From the NCBI RefSeq assembly GCF_001648555.1, contig NZ_LQXM01000026.1:62001-126000 (forward strand): 64,000 nt of DNA, written 5' to 3'. This document shows, piece after piece, positions 16,532 to 26,457 of the stretch. The DNA comes from Rossellomorea aquimaris TF-12. GTDB lineage: Bacteria > Bacillota > Bacilli > Bacillales > Bacillaceae_B. Within the stretch, counting starts at the first letter, position 1. Each line of letters starts with the position of its first letter. The notes beneath the pieces were generated by a model. That model ran no database searches. It was not told the DNA's origin and saw only the letters and a program-made list of their open reading frames with translations. The position numbers and the translations under genes are program-made.

Positions 16532-17689
16532 CTAAGAAGAAAAATTCTTTTCACGCTGTTGAAGGAACAATAAAATGCCCATAAAGAAATTGAAAATAAA
16601 GCACCCTATTAATAATAAAAGAGTTTGCATGTAAGAAAGGTGCATAATGACTAAGGGAGCAATGCTTGTTCCCCCTAAAAGGATAAAAGAATAGAAGCTG
16701 AGGGCTTGACTACGACCATCACCACTAAACTCTCCAATAAGGGTGAGCATAGTTGGGATTAACAATGAGATAGATGAGACAAATAGAATAGAAGAAAGTA
16801 ATAAAAGGATGGAAAAACTGATTTCCAAATAAAAAAATGAGAAAATAAAGCTGAAAAGGGCAAGGGATATTCCTAGAAAAAGAGTTTTTAAAGCACCCAT
16901 TTTTTGTAGTAAATTCCCAGTGTAAAATGACAGGATCACACCTAATAAACCAACGATTCGGACTTGAAATAGAAGCTTGGGTTCGAAAGGTAAATAACGC
17001 GTCAAACTGTCATAGTAAGCTACGAAAGAGGATAGCAAGGTGAACACAATCCCATAACAAATAATGAGCTGTTTGTTTAAGAGAAGTTTGTACATAGTCA
17101 CTAATTGATTTGAAACGGATACACTTTTAGCTCCAGTAGACGGGAGATTGTTTCTCCCCAGGATAAAGAGGCTGAAGTAAACAATGGAAAAGAAAAGGAA
17201 CACGAAATACCAGTGACTAAATGCAGTGATGATCTCACTTAATAATTGACCAAGAATCCCGGCAAATAAAAAACCTGAGTTGATGAAGACCAGAAGAAGA
17301 GTTCTTCTTTTACCATCGAATAAGTCAAATGTGTATGCAAAAGCAACAGGTGCAAAACTACCTAAACAAAATCCTTGTATTCCCCTAGAAATAAGCAAAG
17401 TCCAAAAATCAAATGAAGCCATGACAAATCCAGTTGAGATTGCTGAAGCAAGCATTCCCCACACAAGAATTTCTTTTTTACCATAACGATCAGCGATGTT
17501 TGAGAAGGTTAGCAATCCACACGCATAAAAAAATGTAAAAGAACTTCCGGCAACAACTACATCCCTTGAGGAAATAGTAAGTGCTGAAGCAATTTCATTG
17601 TATATAGGTATGAAAGTGTATATGTTACAAGCGACCATTATCCCCATGACAACTAAAAGGATGGAAATCACTCTGAATGAAGCTTTCAA
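16532..17689 (-). CDS. MFS transporter (putative drug efflux)
   Basis: 385 residues with about 12 hydrophobic segments and the motif A region NIADRYGKKEIL after the second helix, characteristic of the major facilitator superfamily. IQGFCLGSFAPVAFAY fits helices 4-5 of drug-proton antiporters of the YceI/YgaY sort. The best start is TTG 17689, with AGGGGAG about 11 nt upstream; an internal Met at residue 16 (MGIMVACN) is the alternative. The substrate is unknown. Confidence 0.8.
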   Translation of the reverse strand: MKASFRVISILLVVMGIMVACNIYTFIPIYNEIASALTISSRDVVVAGSSFTFFYACGLLTFSNIADRYGKKEILVWGMLASAISTGFVMASFDFWTLLISRGIQGFCLGSFAPVAFAYTFDLFDGKRRTLLLVFINSGFLFAGILGQLLSEIITAFSHWYFVFLFFSIVYFSLFILGRNNLPSTGAKSVSVSNQLVTMYKLLLNKQLIICYGIVFTLLSSFVAYYDSLTRYLPFEPKLLFQVRIVGLLGVILSFYTGNLLQKMGALKTLFLGISLALFSFIFSFFYLEISFSILLLLSSILFVSSISLLIPTMLTLIGEFSGDGRSQALSFYSFILLGGTSIAPLVIMHLSYMQTLLLLIGCFIFNFFMGILLFLQQREKNFSS

Positions 17690-17862
17690 GTTTTTATCAA
17701 CTCCCCTATCCTTACTTTATGCTGTGTTTATCCAAATATTTTCAAGAAAGAATGAAGCAGGAAAGACTTGTTGTAGCACAAGATGTATTATAATGAACCT
17801 ATACAAAAATTCACTATACCTTTTGGTTAAAATAGAATAAACAATAGATAAGGAGTGAAGGG

Positions 17863-20800
17863 ATGGCTGTGAGATTTATTCTGGGACGCTCAGGTACGGG
17901 GAAGACGTATCGAATATTAAATGAAATGAAACAGAGTTTATTGGAGCAACCAAATGGCAATCCAATCATCTATATCGTACCTGATCAGATGTCATTTATA
18001 TCAGAATATGAATTAGTGAATACACCTGGACTAAACGGGATGATTCGTGGACAAGTATTTAGTTTCACAAGGCTCGCATGGAAAATCCTCCAAGAGACAG
18101 GGGGGATGAGTCGTTATCATCTGTCTACTGTAGGATTAAACATGATGATTCGTAAAATCATTGATGAGAATAAGGAAAACTTACATATTTTCACTAAAGC
18201 TTCAGATAAACCAGGATTTATTGATCATGTTGAGGCTATGCTGACTGAATTTAAACGATATTGTGTGAAGCCCGAGGAAATTCAGGAGCATATTGAAACA
18301 AGTGAAGGCACCAAAGTACTTCACGATAAACTACATGACCTTGAGCTGATTTATACAAAGTTTGAAGAAAAGCTTTTTGGAAAATATATCGACTCTGAAG
18401 ATTATTTTCAATTATTAGCTGACAATGTGAAAAACTCAGAGCTTCTTAAGGATGCAGAAATTTATATTGATGGGTTCCACAGTTTTACGCCACAAGAATA
18501 TTTAATTATCGATCAACTGATTCAACACAGTCATAGAGTATCCATAGCCTTAACGACGAATTCTGAACACCAGCTGGGTGCTATGAATGAATTAAGCTTG
18601 TTTAGAATGACCAATGAGACGTACCACACTTTACAGGACATTTGTTACGGAGCAGGAAAAAGGGTAGAAGAGGAAATTTTGGTAAAGCCGATACGTTATA
18701 AAAATGAAGCTATGCTTCATATAGAACGTCACTTTGAAGACAGACCAACGGTACCCCTGCATGAAACAGAAGATATTGTCTTTATCGAAGCGGCCAATCG
18801 CCGGGCTGAAGTGGAAGGTGTTGCAAGAGAAATTCGGAAATTGGCCAGGGATAAGGGGTATCGTTATAAAGATATCGCTGTACTTGTTCGTAATAGCCAG
18901 GACTATCGAGACAAGGTTGAGACGGTTTTTCAAGATCATGACATTCCTTTTTTCTTAGATCAGAAACGAACAATGCTAAACCATCCACTGATTGAATTGA
19001 TTCGTTCTACTCTTGAGATTATGAACTCTAACTGGAGATATGAACCAGTATTTAGGGCAGTGAAAACAGATTTATTGTTTCCTTATCAGAAGAACCCAAC
19101 TGAGTTAAGAGAGCAGATGGATCGATTAGAAAACTATGTTCTTGCTTATGGAATAAAAGGAGATCGCTGGACAAGAAAGGATCGCTGGAAATATAGGCGC
19201 TTTAGAGGCCTTGAAGGGGTAGACGCTCCACAGACAGATCGAGAAAAACAATTGGAACATGAAATTAATGAGCTACGACTATTTATTTCAGCTCCTATTA
19301 TCCGATTAGGTAAAAGGCTGAAGAAACAGTCTACTGGAAGAGAATTTTGTGAAACAATCTATTTGTATTTAGAAGAGTTGGATATACCGGCAAAATTAGA
19401 ACGTTTAAGAATCGAGGCAGAAGAGCGCGGGGATTTGGTTGCAGCCAGAGAGCATGATCAAGCTTGGTCAGCTGTTATGGATCTGTTAGATCAATTTGTA
19501 GAAATGCTTGGGGATGAAAAGACGACCATGAAGAAATTCTCCGCAATTCTAGATGCCGGGATTGAATCAATGAAGTTTTCTCTAGTTCCTCCTGCCATCG
19601 ACCAAGTCATTATTGCAGATTTAGAGAAGTCGAGATTGGGAGATATTAAAGCAGCTTTTATCATTGGAGTGAATGATGGGGTTCTTCCAGCAAAAATGAA
19701 CGAAGACGGGGTTCTCTCTGATGAAGATCGTGAAGTCTTATTAAATAAGGGATTTCAGATAGCTCCAAGTAATCGGACAAAGCTATTAGATGAAGAATTT
19801 ATTGCTTATAAAGCATTTACAACGCCGAGTGAAAAATTGTTTGTGAGTTATCCAATTGCAAACGAAGAGGGAAAAGCCCTGCTTCCTTCATCATTCATAA
19901 AACGATTAAATGAGATGTTTCCCGGAGCAACGAAGCAGCTTCTTATTAATGAGCCTTCAGAGCTTTCAGAAGAGGAACAATTACATTATGTGAGTCATCC
20001 TAATGTAACCATTTCTCATTTAACTTCCCAATTACAGCTAAAAAAAAGAAACTATCCTATATTCGATTTTTGGTGGGATGTTTATAATTTCTACGCCTCG
20101 TCCCATGAATGGAAATGGCATTCTCAGCACATTTTATCAAGCTTGTCTTATCAAAATAAGGCGAAGCAGCTTACTGAAGAAGCAAGCAAGGATTTATATG
20201 GAGACCATATCCTGGCAAGTGTTTCAAGAATGGAGCTTTTTCATAGTTGTCCGTTTTCTCATTTTGCCAGTCACGGATTAAAGCTCCGGGAAAGAGACTT
20301 TTTTAAACTTGAAGCACCTGATATAGGTGATATGTTCCATTCGGCATTAAAGTGGATTTCTGAAGAGGTTGAGAGACACGGGTTGACATGGGCAGCCCTA
20401 ACAAAGGCACAGTGTCTGCAATTAGCAAAAGAAGCAGTTCTGATGCTTGCACCAAAGCTTCAACATCAAATTTTATTAAGCTCCAATCGCCATTATTATA
20501 TTGCTCAGAAGCTGGAGCAGATTATTAGTCGGGCCAGTCTCATTTTAAGTGAACATGCAAAGGCTAGCGGATTTATTCCAGTTGGGGTGGAATTAGGATT
20601 TGGTCCGAATGCAACCCTTCCTCCATTTCAATTTCAACTGAGAAATGGAACAAAAATGGAGCTTCAAGGAAGAATTGACAGAGTCGATAAAGCGGAAGAT
20701 CCAAATGGGGTATACTTGCGGATTGTTGATTATAAATCAAGCGCACGAGATCTTGATATGACAGAAGTATACTATGGACTCGCCCTCCAGATGCTGACGT

Positions 20801-21342
20801 ATTTAGATATCGTTCTTACGAATTCTAAGCAATTTGTAGGTAAAGAAGCAAAGCCTGCGGGTGTATTGTATTTCCATGTTCATAATCCTATGATCAATAG
20901 TAAAAAGATTTTAACTTTAGACCAAATCGAGAAAGAAATTTTTAAGAGCTTTAAAATGAAAGGACTCGTTCTTGGTGAATCAGACATCATACGGTTAATG
21001 GATCAAACCTTAGATACAGGAAGTTCAGAGATTGTCTCGGCAGGTATTAAAAAGGATGGTACTTTATCATCCCGTTCTAAGGCAGCATCAGGTGAAGAAT
21101 TTCATTATATGCGTAAGCATGTAAGAAGGCTCTATGAATCATCGGGCAACCGAATCATTTCAGGTGAAACAGACATTTCACCATACAAGCTAAAAGATAA
21201 AACGCCTTGTCAGTTCTGCTCCTTCCGTTCAGTCTGTCAATTTGATCAGTCATTAGATGAAAATGAATACAGAGTACTGCCAACGGCAAAAGCAGATGAT
21301 GTATTAGCCAAAGTGAGAGAGGAGGTAGATGGAAATGAATAA
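17863..21342 (+). CDS. addB: ATP-dependent helicase/nuclease subunit B
   Basis: 1159 residues, the usual AddB size. Walker A GRSGTGKT is at residues 8-15, a degenerate helicase body follows, and the C-terminal nuclease domain contains IVDYKSS and, downstream, the QMLTYLD helix. Four Cys for the iron-sulfur cluster are C796, C1116, C1119 and C1125 (CQFCSFRSVC), matching the spacing known from B. subtilis AddB. With AddA it forms the helicase-nuclease that resects double-strand breaks and recognises Chi. ATG 17863 follows AAGGAGTG. The end overlaps the addA start by 8 nt. Confidence 0.96.
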   Translation: MAVRFILGRSGTGKTYRILNEMKQSLLEQPNGNPIIYIVPDQMSFISEYELVNTPGLNGMIRGQVFSFTRLAWKILQETGGMSRYHLSTVGLNMMIRKIIDENKENLHIFTKASDKPGFIDHVEAMLTEFKRYCVKPEEIQEHIETSEGTKVLHDKLHDLELIYTKFEEKLFGKYIDSEDYFQLLADNVKNSELLKDAEIYIDGFHSFTPQEYLIIDQLIQHSHRVSIALTTNSEHQLGAMNELSLFRMTNETYHTLQDICYGAGKRVEEEILVKPIRYKNEAMLHIERHFEDRPTVPLHETEDIVFIEAANRRAEVEGVAREIRKLARDKGYRYKDIAVLVRNSQDYRDKVETVFQDHDIPFFLDQKRTMLNHPLIELIRSTLEIMNSNWRYEPVFRAVKTDLLFPYQKNPTELREQMDRLENYVLAYGIKGDRWTRKDRWKYRRFRGLEGVDAPQTDREKQLEHEINELRLFISAPIIRLGKRLKKQSTGREFCETIYLYLEELDIPAKLERLRIEAEERGDLVAAREHDQAWSAVMDLLDQFVEMLGDEKTTMKKFSAILDAGIESMKFSLVPPAIDQVIIADLEKSRLGDIKAAFIIGVNDGVLPAKMNEDGVLSDEDREVLLNKGFQIAPSNRTKLLDEEFIAYKAFTTPSEKLFVSYPIANEEGKALLPSSFIKRLNEMFPGATKQLLINEPSELSEEEQLHYVSHPNVTISHLTSQLQLKKRNYPIFDFWWDVYNFYASSHEWKWHSQHILSSLSYQNKAKQLTEEASKDLYGDHILASVSRMELFHSCPFSHFASHGLKLRERDFFKLEAPDIGDMFHSALKWISEEVERHGLTWAALTKAQCLQLAKEAVLMLAPKLQHQILLSSNRHYYIAQKLEQIISRASLILSEHAKASGFIPVGVELGFGPNATLPPFQFQLRNGTKMELQGRIDRVDKAEDPNGVYLRIVDYKSSARDLDMTEVYYGLALQMLTYLDIVLTNSKQFVGKEAKPAGVLYFHVHNPMINSKKILTLDQIEKEIFKSFKMKGLVLGESDIIRLMDQTLDTGSSEIVSAGIKKDGTLSSRSKAASGEEFHYMRKHVRRLYESSGNRIISGETDISPYKLKDKTPCQFCSFRSVCQFDQSLDENEYRVLPTAKADDVLAKVREEVDGNE

Positions 21343-24300
21343 AAGTACGATTCCAGCAAAGCCCGATCATGTAACATGGACGGATGATCAATGGAAGGCT
21401 ATTTGGGCGAAGGGCCAAGACATTCTGGTCGCAGCAGCTGCAGGTTCTGGGAAAACGGCAGTTCTTGTAGAGAGAATGATTCAAAAGATTCTTTCGGAAG
21501 AAGAACGAATGGATGTTGATGAACTATTAGTCGTAACCTTTACGAATGCCTCAGCTGCGGAGATGAGACATCGGATTGGACAGGCATTAGAAAAAGCAAT
21601 AGACGAAGATCCACATTCGCATCACTTGCGTAAGCAATTAAGCCTTTTGAATCGCGCTTCAATTTCAACTCTTCACTCCTTTTGCTTAGAAGTGATCCGG
21701 AAGTATTATTATTTAATCGACATCGACCCTGGCTTCCGTATTGCAGATGAAACAGAAGGGGATTTACTGCGAGATGAAGTACTGGATGAATTGTTTGAAG
21801 AAGAATATGGTAAAGAAAATAATACTCCATTCTTTCATTTAGTAGATACATTTACAAATGACCGAAGCGATGGTGCACTTCAAAATATGCTTCGCAGACT
21901 GTATGATTTTTCCCGTTCTCATCCTAATCCAGAGGTATGGCTAAGAGAATTGAAGAACATGTATGACATGGAAGAAGGAATACGAATTGATGAATTGCCT
22001 TTTATAGAGCCTTTGCGAATAGATATCCAATTACAGCTTCAAGGCGCAAAGAGTTTATTTCAACGGGCATTAGATCTTACTCGTGTTCCTGGAGGGCCGT
22101 CACCAAGGGCTGAAAATTTTATAGATGATCTTAATCTTGTCGAAGGATTAATAGGAAGTCACGAAACGTCCTGGCAGTCTTTATACGAAAGCATGCAAAC
22201 GTTGCATTTTACAAAATTAAAAACATGTCGCGGCGCGGACTTTAATAAAGATATCGTTGATGAAGCCAAGAAGCTACGTGATCAAGGAAAGAAAATGTTG
22301 GAAAAGCTGCAAGAGGACTTTTTCTCAAGAAGGCCAGAATCCTTCTTAGAGGATATGAAAAAAATGAAAGGTATCATTCATACTCTTTCTGAGATAGTCA
22401 TTGAGTTTGGACATCGTTTCAGGCGTGTAAAAGAAGAGAAGGGTTTGGTGGACTTTGCTGATTTGGAGCACTTTTGTTTAGAAATTCTAAGTGATCCATC
22501 AAGTTCAGAAGTGCTTATTCCTTCAGATGCAGCGAAGCAATACAAGAAATCCTTCAAGGAAGTTTTAATAGACGAATATCAAGATACAAATATGGTTCAA
22601 GAGTCCATTCTACTACTCATTACAGAAGAAAAAGAAGAAGAAGGAAATCGATTTATGGTAGGGGATGTAAAACAATCCATTTATCGTTTTCGATTGGCAG
22701 AACCAAATTTATTTTTAGGTAAATACAATCGGTTTCTTCCTTCCGGTGGTCAAGCTGGTTTGAAAATTGATTTATCTCAAAATTTCAGAAGTAGAAAAGA
22801 AGTATTAGATGGAACCAACTTCTTATTTAAACAAATTATGGGTGCCTCTGTTGGCGAAATGGACTACAACAAAGAAGCGGAACTTGTAAAAGGAGCACCT
22901 TATCCAGAGGATCGAACCTACCCAATTGAAGTGGCCATCATTAATCAAGAGTCGAATGAACCGTCCCCTGTGAGTACAGATGATGAAGAAGCTGCCGTTT
23001 TTGATGAAGGAGACATTGAAAAATCGGTCCTTGAAGCAAGGTACATGGCGAATAAAATCAAAACCATGATTAATGAGAAAACACCTATCTATGATCCGAA
23101 AACAAATACAGAACGTCCGATTCAGTATCGAGACATCGTGATTTTACTCCGTTCCATGCCATGGGCTTCTGAAATCATGGAAGAATTTAAGAGAAACGGA
23201 ATCCCTATTTATGCGAATTTATCAACGGGATATTTTGAAGCAACAGAGATTGCGATTATGCTTTCATTGTTAAAGGTGATTGATAATCCGTATCAAGACA
23301 TTCCGCTTGCATCAGTTCTGCGTTCACCCATTGTGGGATTAAACGAAAAGGGATTAGCAAGTATCCGAATTCATTCAAGATCAGGCACTTATTATGAAGC
23401 CATGAAATTTTTTGCAAGAGAAAAGCCGAGCAATCCCCTTGAGGAGGAAACATTTGAAAAAGTGAAGGTGTTTCTTTATCATCTTGAAAACTGGAGAACA
23501 AAGGCACGTCAAGGTTCTGTTACAGAGTTAATCTGGCAGCTATATCGAGATACTCGATTTTACGATTATGTTGGTGGGATGGCTGGAGGAAAACAACGAC
23601 AGGCAAACCTAAGAGCATTATATGACCGAGCTAGACAATATGAATCAACGTCATTTAGAGGTTTGTTTCGCTTTCTGCGATTTATTGACCGGATGAGAGA
23701 AAGAGGAGATGACCTGGGTGTGGCCAGAGCCTTAAGTGAACAGGAGGATGTTGTTCGATTAATGACGATACACTCCAGTAAAGGTCTTGAGTTTCCTGTT
23801 GTTTTCGTAGCCGGTATGAGTAAGCAATTTAATTTAATGGATTTAAACGCATCCTATTTATTGGATAAAGACTTAGGTCTAGCCGCAAAATACACGGACC
23901 CGGAAAAACGAATCAGCTACCCATCCCTGTCTCAATTAGCATTTAAACGTAAGAAACGTATGGAAGCAATATCTGAAGAAATGCGTGTGCTATATGTGGC
24001 ATTAACACGTGCAAAGGAAAGGTTAATTCTGATTGGAACAGTTAAGAGTTTGGAAAAATCCATCCAGAAATGGCAGGGAGCGCTGGGGCAATCGGAATGG
24101 CTGTTGTCTGATTATGAGCGTGCCCAAGCAAGTTCATATCTTGATTGGATAGGTCCGTCCCTCATGCGTCATCCTCATTGTGAAGATTTGCAGAGTGGAT
24201 CTGTTTTGGGGGATCGAGGGGTTGTGGAGGAGATCGCAGGGCATCCTTCTTGTTGGGAGATTGTTACCATTCATAAAGATGAATTAATTGTTGAGGACGA

Positions 24301-25108
24301 ACAAACGGTTGATGAGGAGGATGACTGGAAGGAACAAGTGGAAAAGGGTCTTGAAGTTCATGTGAATTCAGATTTGAAAGAAGAAGTCTATCGACGTCTT
24401 TCCTGGAAATACCCTAATCAAAGTGCCACAAATCTTCGTTCAAAACAGTCGGTTTCCGAATTGAAGAGAATGGTTGAATTAAGGGATGAAGCATCGAGTA
24501 TAGACATTCTAAGACGTCAACAGAAGCCTGTGTATAACCGACCTAGATTCATGCAATCAAAAGAGCTGTCTCCATCAGAACGCGGAACAGCAATGCATAC
24601 GGTCATGCAGCATCTTTCCTTTAGCAGGGGAACACCATCAAGGGTAGAAGTAGAGGATTTGTTGATCACTCTTGTGAAAAAAGAAATACTAACCGATGAA
24701 CAGAGGGAAGCCATTTTAGTGGATAATATTATAGGATTCTTAGAAGGTGAGTTGGGTCAAAGACTGATAAAAGCAACTGAGATTCATAGAGAAATCCCAT
24801 TTAGTATGAGCGTCCCATTACGTGAAATATCCGAAACAGGTGAAGGGGCTGCTGAAGAAACGATTCTTGTTCAAGGAGTAATTGATTGTGTATTCAGAGA
24901 TGACAGTGGACTTGTTCTCTTAGATTATAAGACTGATGGAATTCATGATCGATATACTAATGGTTTCGAGGAAGCGAAACCGGTCCTTGAGGAACGTTAC
25001 AGGGTTCAGATTGAACTGTACACAAGAGCGATAGAATCAATTTGGAAGGAAGAAGTGTCTCAGAAGTATCTTTACTTCTTTGACGGAGGTCATGCTCTAG
25101 GTCTATAA
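21335..25108 (+). CDS. addA: ATP-dependent helicase/nuclease subunit A
   Basis: 1257 residues, UvrD/SF1A helicase plus RecB-type nuclease. Motifs: Walker A AAAGSGKTAVLVERM (near residue 33), motif Ia VVTFTNASAAEMR, motif II LIDEYQDTN, motif V SSKGLEFPVVFVAG, motif VI LYVALTRAKERL, and C-terminal nuclease LLDYKTD followed by QIELYTRAIE. ATG 21335 is 9 nt after GGAGG; ATG 21329 is too close to it. Translationally coupled to addB. In B. subtilis sbcD and sbcC follow addA; here a terminator and yisB follow directly. Confidence 0.96.
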   Translation: MNKSTIPAKPDHVTWTDDQWKAIWAKGQDILVAAAAGSGKTAVLVERMIQKILSEEERMDVDELLVVTFTNASAAEMRHRIGQALEKAIDEDPHSHHLRKQLSLLNRASISTLHSFCLEVIRKYYYLIDIDPGFRIADETEGDLLRDEVLDELFEEEYGKENNTPFFHLVDTFTNDRSDGALQNMLRRLYDFSRSHPNPEVWLRELKNMYDMEEGIRIDELPFIEPLRIDIQLQLQGAKSLFQRALDLTRVPGGPSPRAENFIDDLNLVEGLIGSHETSWQSLYESMQTLHFTKLKTCRGADFNKDIVDEAKKLRDQGKKMLEKLQEDFFSRRPESFLEDMKKMKGIIHTLSEIVIEFGHRFRRVKEEKGLVDFADLEHFCLEILSDPSSSEVLIPSDAAKQYKKSFKEVLIDEYQDTNMVQESILLLITEEKEEEGNRFMVGDVKQSIYRFRLAEPNLFLGKYNRFLPSGGQAGLKIDLSQNFRSRKEVLDGTNFLFKQIMGASVGEMDYNKEAELVKGAPYPEDRTYPIEVAIINQESNEPSPVSTDDEEAAVFDEGDIEKSVLEARYMANKIKTMINEKTPIYDPKTNTERPIQYRDIVILLRSMPWASEIMEEFKRNGIPIYANLSTGYFEATEIAIMLSLLKVIDNPYQDIPLASVLRSPIVGLNEKGLASIRIHSRSGTYYEAMKFFAREKPSNPLEEETFEKVKVFLYHLENWRTKARQGSVTELIWQLYRDTRFYDYVGGMAGGKQRQANLRALYDRARQYESTSFRGLFRFLRFIDRMRERGDDLGVARALSEQEDVVRLMTIHSSKGLEFPVVFVAGMSKQFNLMDLNASYLLDKDLGLAAKYTDPEKRISYPSLSQLAFKRKKRMEAISEEMRVLYVALTRAKERLILIGTVKSLEKSIQKWQGALGQSEWLLSDYERAQASSYLDWIGPSLMRHPHCEDLQSGSVLGDRGVVEEIAGHPSCWEIVTIHKDELIVEDEQTVDEEDDWKEQVEKGLEVHVNSDLKEEVYRRLSWKYPNQSATNLRSKQSVSELKRMVELRDEASSIDILRRQQKPVYNRPRFMQSKELSPSERGTAMHTVMQHLSFSRGTPSRVEVEDLLITLVKKEILTDEQREAILVDNIIGFLEGELGQRLIKATEIHREIPFSMSVPLREISETGEGAAEETILVQGVIDCVFRDDSGLVLLDYKTDGIHDRYTNGFEEAKPVLEERYRVQIELYTRAIESIWKEEVSQKYLYFFDGGHALGL

Positions 25109-25111
25109 AGA

Positions 25112-25153
25112 AAAGCCACTCTAAAGACCAAGGTCTATGGAGTGGTTTTTTCA
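25112..25153 (+). terminator. Terminator of addBA
   Basis: Stem with CCACTC/GAGTGG at the base and AGACC-AA-GGTCT at the tip, followed by six T. Confidence 0.85.
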
Positions 25154-25256
25154 TACGGCTTTACTTAAAGGCCTCCATCTGAGAAGCTGATTATGTTATT
25201 ACTTTCACCAATATTAGGGAATACATATGATATCGATTGAATTGGGATGTGATTTA

Positions 25257-25562
25257 ATGGGTCGGAAAACCATTGGCACGTGTGAACTCTGTTCTCGTCA
25301 GCAAGTTGAAACGACGATTCATCATTTAACACCTAAAGAAGTAGGGGGAACCTTTATGCCCACAGCTCAGCTCTGTATTCCATGTCATAAGCAAATACAT
25401 AACCTCTATACCAATGATGAATTAGGTGTACGTTTAAACACCATAGAAGGATTAAAACAAAACGAAAAAATCCGTCGGTTTATAAAATGGATACGGAAAC
25501 AGCCCTCTTCTAAATTAGTGAAAACGAAGAAAAGCAATGAGAGAAAAAGTAAGAAAATATAA
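25257..25562 (+). CDS. yisB: HNH-type zinc protein YisB
   Basis: 101 residues. CELCSRQ followed by TIHHLTPKEVGG and LCIPCHKQIHNLY gives the C-x2-C ... HH ... C-x2-C-H pattern of HNH nucleases, with a basic Lys-rich tail that could bind nucleic acid. The position between addA and gerP matches yisB of B. subtilis. Function is unproven; the link to AddAB suggests DNA metabolism. The start is taken at ATG 25257 (MGRKTIGTCELC) after GATGTGAT; ATG 25227 after TTAGGGA would add 10 residues and is a real alternative. Confidence 0.8.
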   Translation: MGRKTIGTCELCSRQQVETTIHHLTPKEVGGTFMPTAQLCIPCHKQIHNLYTNDELGVRLNTIEGLKQNEKIRRFIKWIRKQPSSKLVKTKKSNERKSKKI

Positions 25563-25589
25563 AGAAACAAAAATAGGCGGCTTTAAAAT

Positions 25590-25693
25590 GGATTGGGAGG
25601 CTCACCGCCCGCCCCGCGGAAAGAGAGTATCCTCTCACTGCAATCAATTATTACTTTCTTATCTGAAATAGCAACAATCTTTACGAAATGAGC
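25590..25693 (-). repeat. IS-end-linked dispersed repeat, copy A (reverse orientation)
   Basis: Read on the minus strand it begins GCTCATTTCGTAAAGATTG, close to the IS1595 end at 9123, runs through TTGCTATTT and continues into a GC-rich hairpin (TTGATTGCAG ... CGCGGGGCG ... CCCAATCCA). No coding content. It lies between yisB and gerPF. Confidence 0.75.
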
Positions 25694-25697
25694 AAAT

Positions 25698-25737
25698 AAA
25701 AAACAAGAAACCATTATATTTAGGATTCTTGTTTTTT
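25698..25737. terminator. Terminator of the gerP cluster
   Basis: AAAAAACAAGAA (25698-25709) pairs with TTCTTGTTTTTT (25726-25737). On the minus strand the stem ends in a T-run; the gerPF stop lies in the stem base. Confidence 0.75.
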
Positions 25738-25954
25738 AATTGTTCCCAGTTATCGGTTGATCCACCACATTACAATCAAAAGTAGTGTTTACACTAAAAA
25801 CATTATAGCTTAATTGAAAGGGACCTGTATTAAATCCACCTGATCCTGCAGTGGTCTTAGAAGCAGACTTAGGTGAAATAATGGCAGTGTCACCAAATTG
25901 GACGGTACCTCCACCAACACTAAGAATTGAGACGGGTCCTATTATAGCAGGCAT
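25736..25954 (-). CDS. gerPF: Spore germination protein GerPF
   Basis: 72 residues, starting MPAIIGPVSILSVGGGTVQFGD, with the central motif SPKSASKTTAGSGGFNTG shared with GerPA. GerP proteins are small spore-coat/intercoat proteins needed for germinants to pass the coat. The start is ATG 25954 behind AAAGGATG. It is last in the cluster and is separated from gerPE by 94 nt that contain a sigma-K-like promoter, whereas the other gerP genes are tightly packed. Confidence 0.92.
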   Translation of the reverse strand: MPAIIGPVSILSVGGGTVQFGDTAIISPKSASKTTAGSGGFNTGPFQLSYNVFSVNTTFDCNVVDQPITGNN

Positions 25955-25986
25955 GATAAACATCCTTTTTTCGTAGTCTATATGAT

Positions 25987-26013
25987 TAACTTATGTGAAG
26001 CATGAAAGAAGGT
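25987..26013 (-). promoter_or_regulatory. Putative sigma-K promoter of gerPF
   Basis: On the minus strand: AC at 26013-26012, a 16-nt spacer, then CATAAGTTA at 25995-25987, matching the sigma-K pattern AC-N16-CATANNNTA. The geometry is the same as for the promoter before gerPA. Confidence 0.55.
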
Positions 26014-26048
26014 TCATTGTTTTTCTCTTACTGAAGTTCATACCTTCA

Positions 26049-26456
26049 TTAATTTTCCCCTTCAATGCTTTCAATAGTTTTGGGTTCTTCACCAATCTTT
26101 TGCTCCAGTTGGCGTATGTTTTTCACTCTTGTTTCCATGTACACCATAGATGTATTTCCAATGTGAATGACGGATGAAAAAGAGGTAGCGCCTATATTCA
26201 CATTGTTTACCTTAATGGGGCAAAGGTTTAATCGATTCACTTTTATAGTGGGGTCAATTGTTGGAAGTACGATTGAAGCTTGAAATACTCTTGAATCTAA
26301 GCTTCCTTCACTTGTAAGGAAAAACTCCTTTTCTCTTTGAACGGCAAATGCTCGTGATTGAGCGGAAATATTATCTGAATCCCCCAATTGGTAAACGGAA
26401 CTAAAAGCTAAAGTGACTCCTTCTAATTTATTTACAATTGAATAGCGTTTAAACAT
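26049..26456 (-). CDS. gerPE: Spore germination protein GerPE
   Basis: 135 residues, beginning MFKRYSIVNKLEGVTLAFSS; the C-terminal part repeats the VNNVNIGATSFSSVIHIGN type of motif found in the family. Coat-permeability protein of the GerP group. ATG 26456 follows AAAAGG and lies only one nt past the gerPD stop (TAA-T-ATG), so translation is coupled; an upstream in-frame Met at 26492 lies inside gerPD and is rejected. Confidence 0.9.
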   Translation of the reverse strand: MFKRYSIVNKLEGVTLAFSSVYQLGDSDNISAQSRAFAVQREKEFFLTSEGSLDSRVFQASIVLPTIDPTIKVNRLNLCPIKVNNVNIGATSFSSVIHIGNTSMVYMETRVKNIRQLEQKIGEEPKTIESIEGEN

Positions 26457-26457
26457 A

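Noticed and set aside
17598..17840. 80-residue plus-strand ORF before addB
   Set aside because: It lies largely antisense to the start of the MFS gene, has no ribosome site, and its sequence is low in information.
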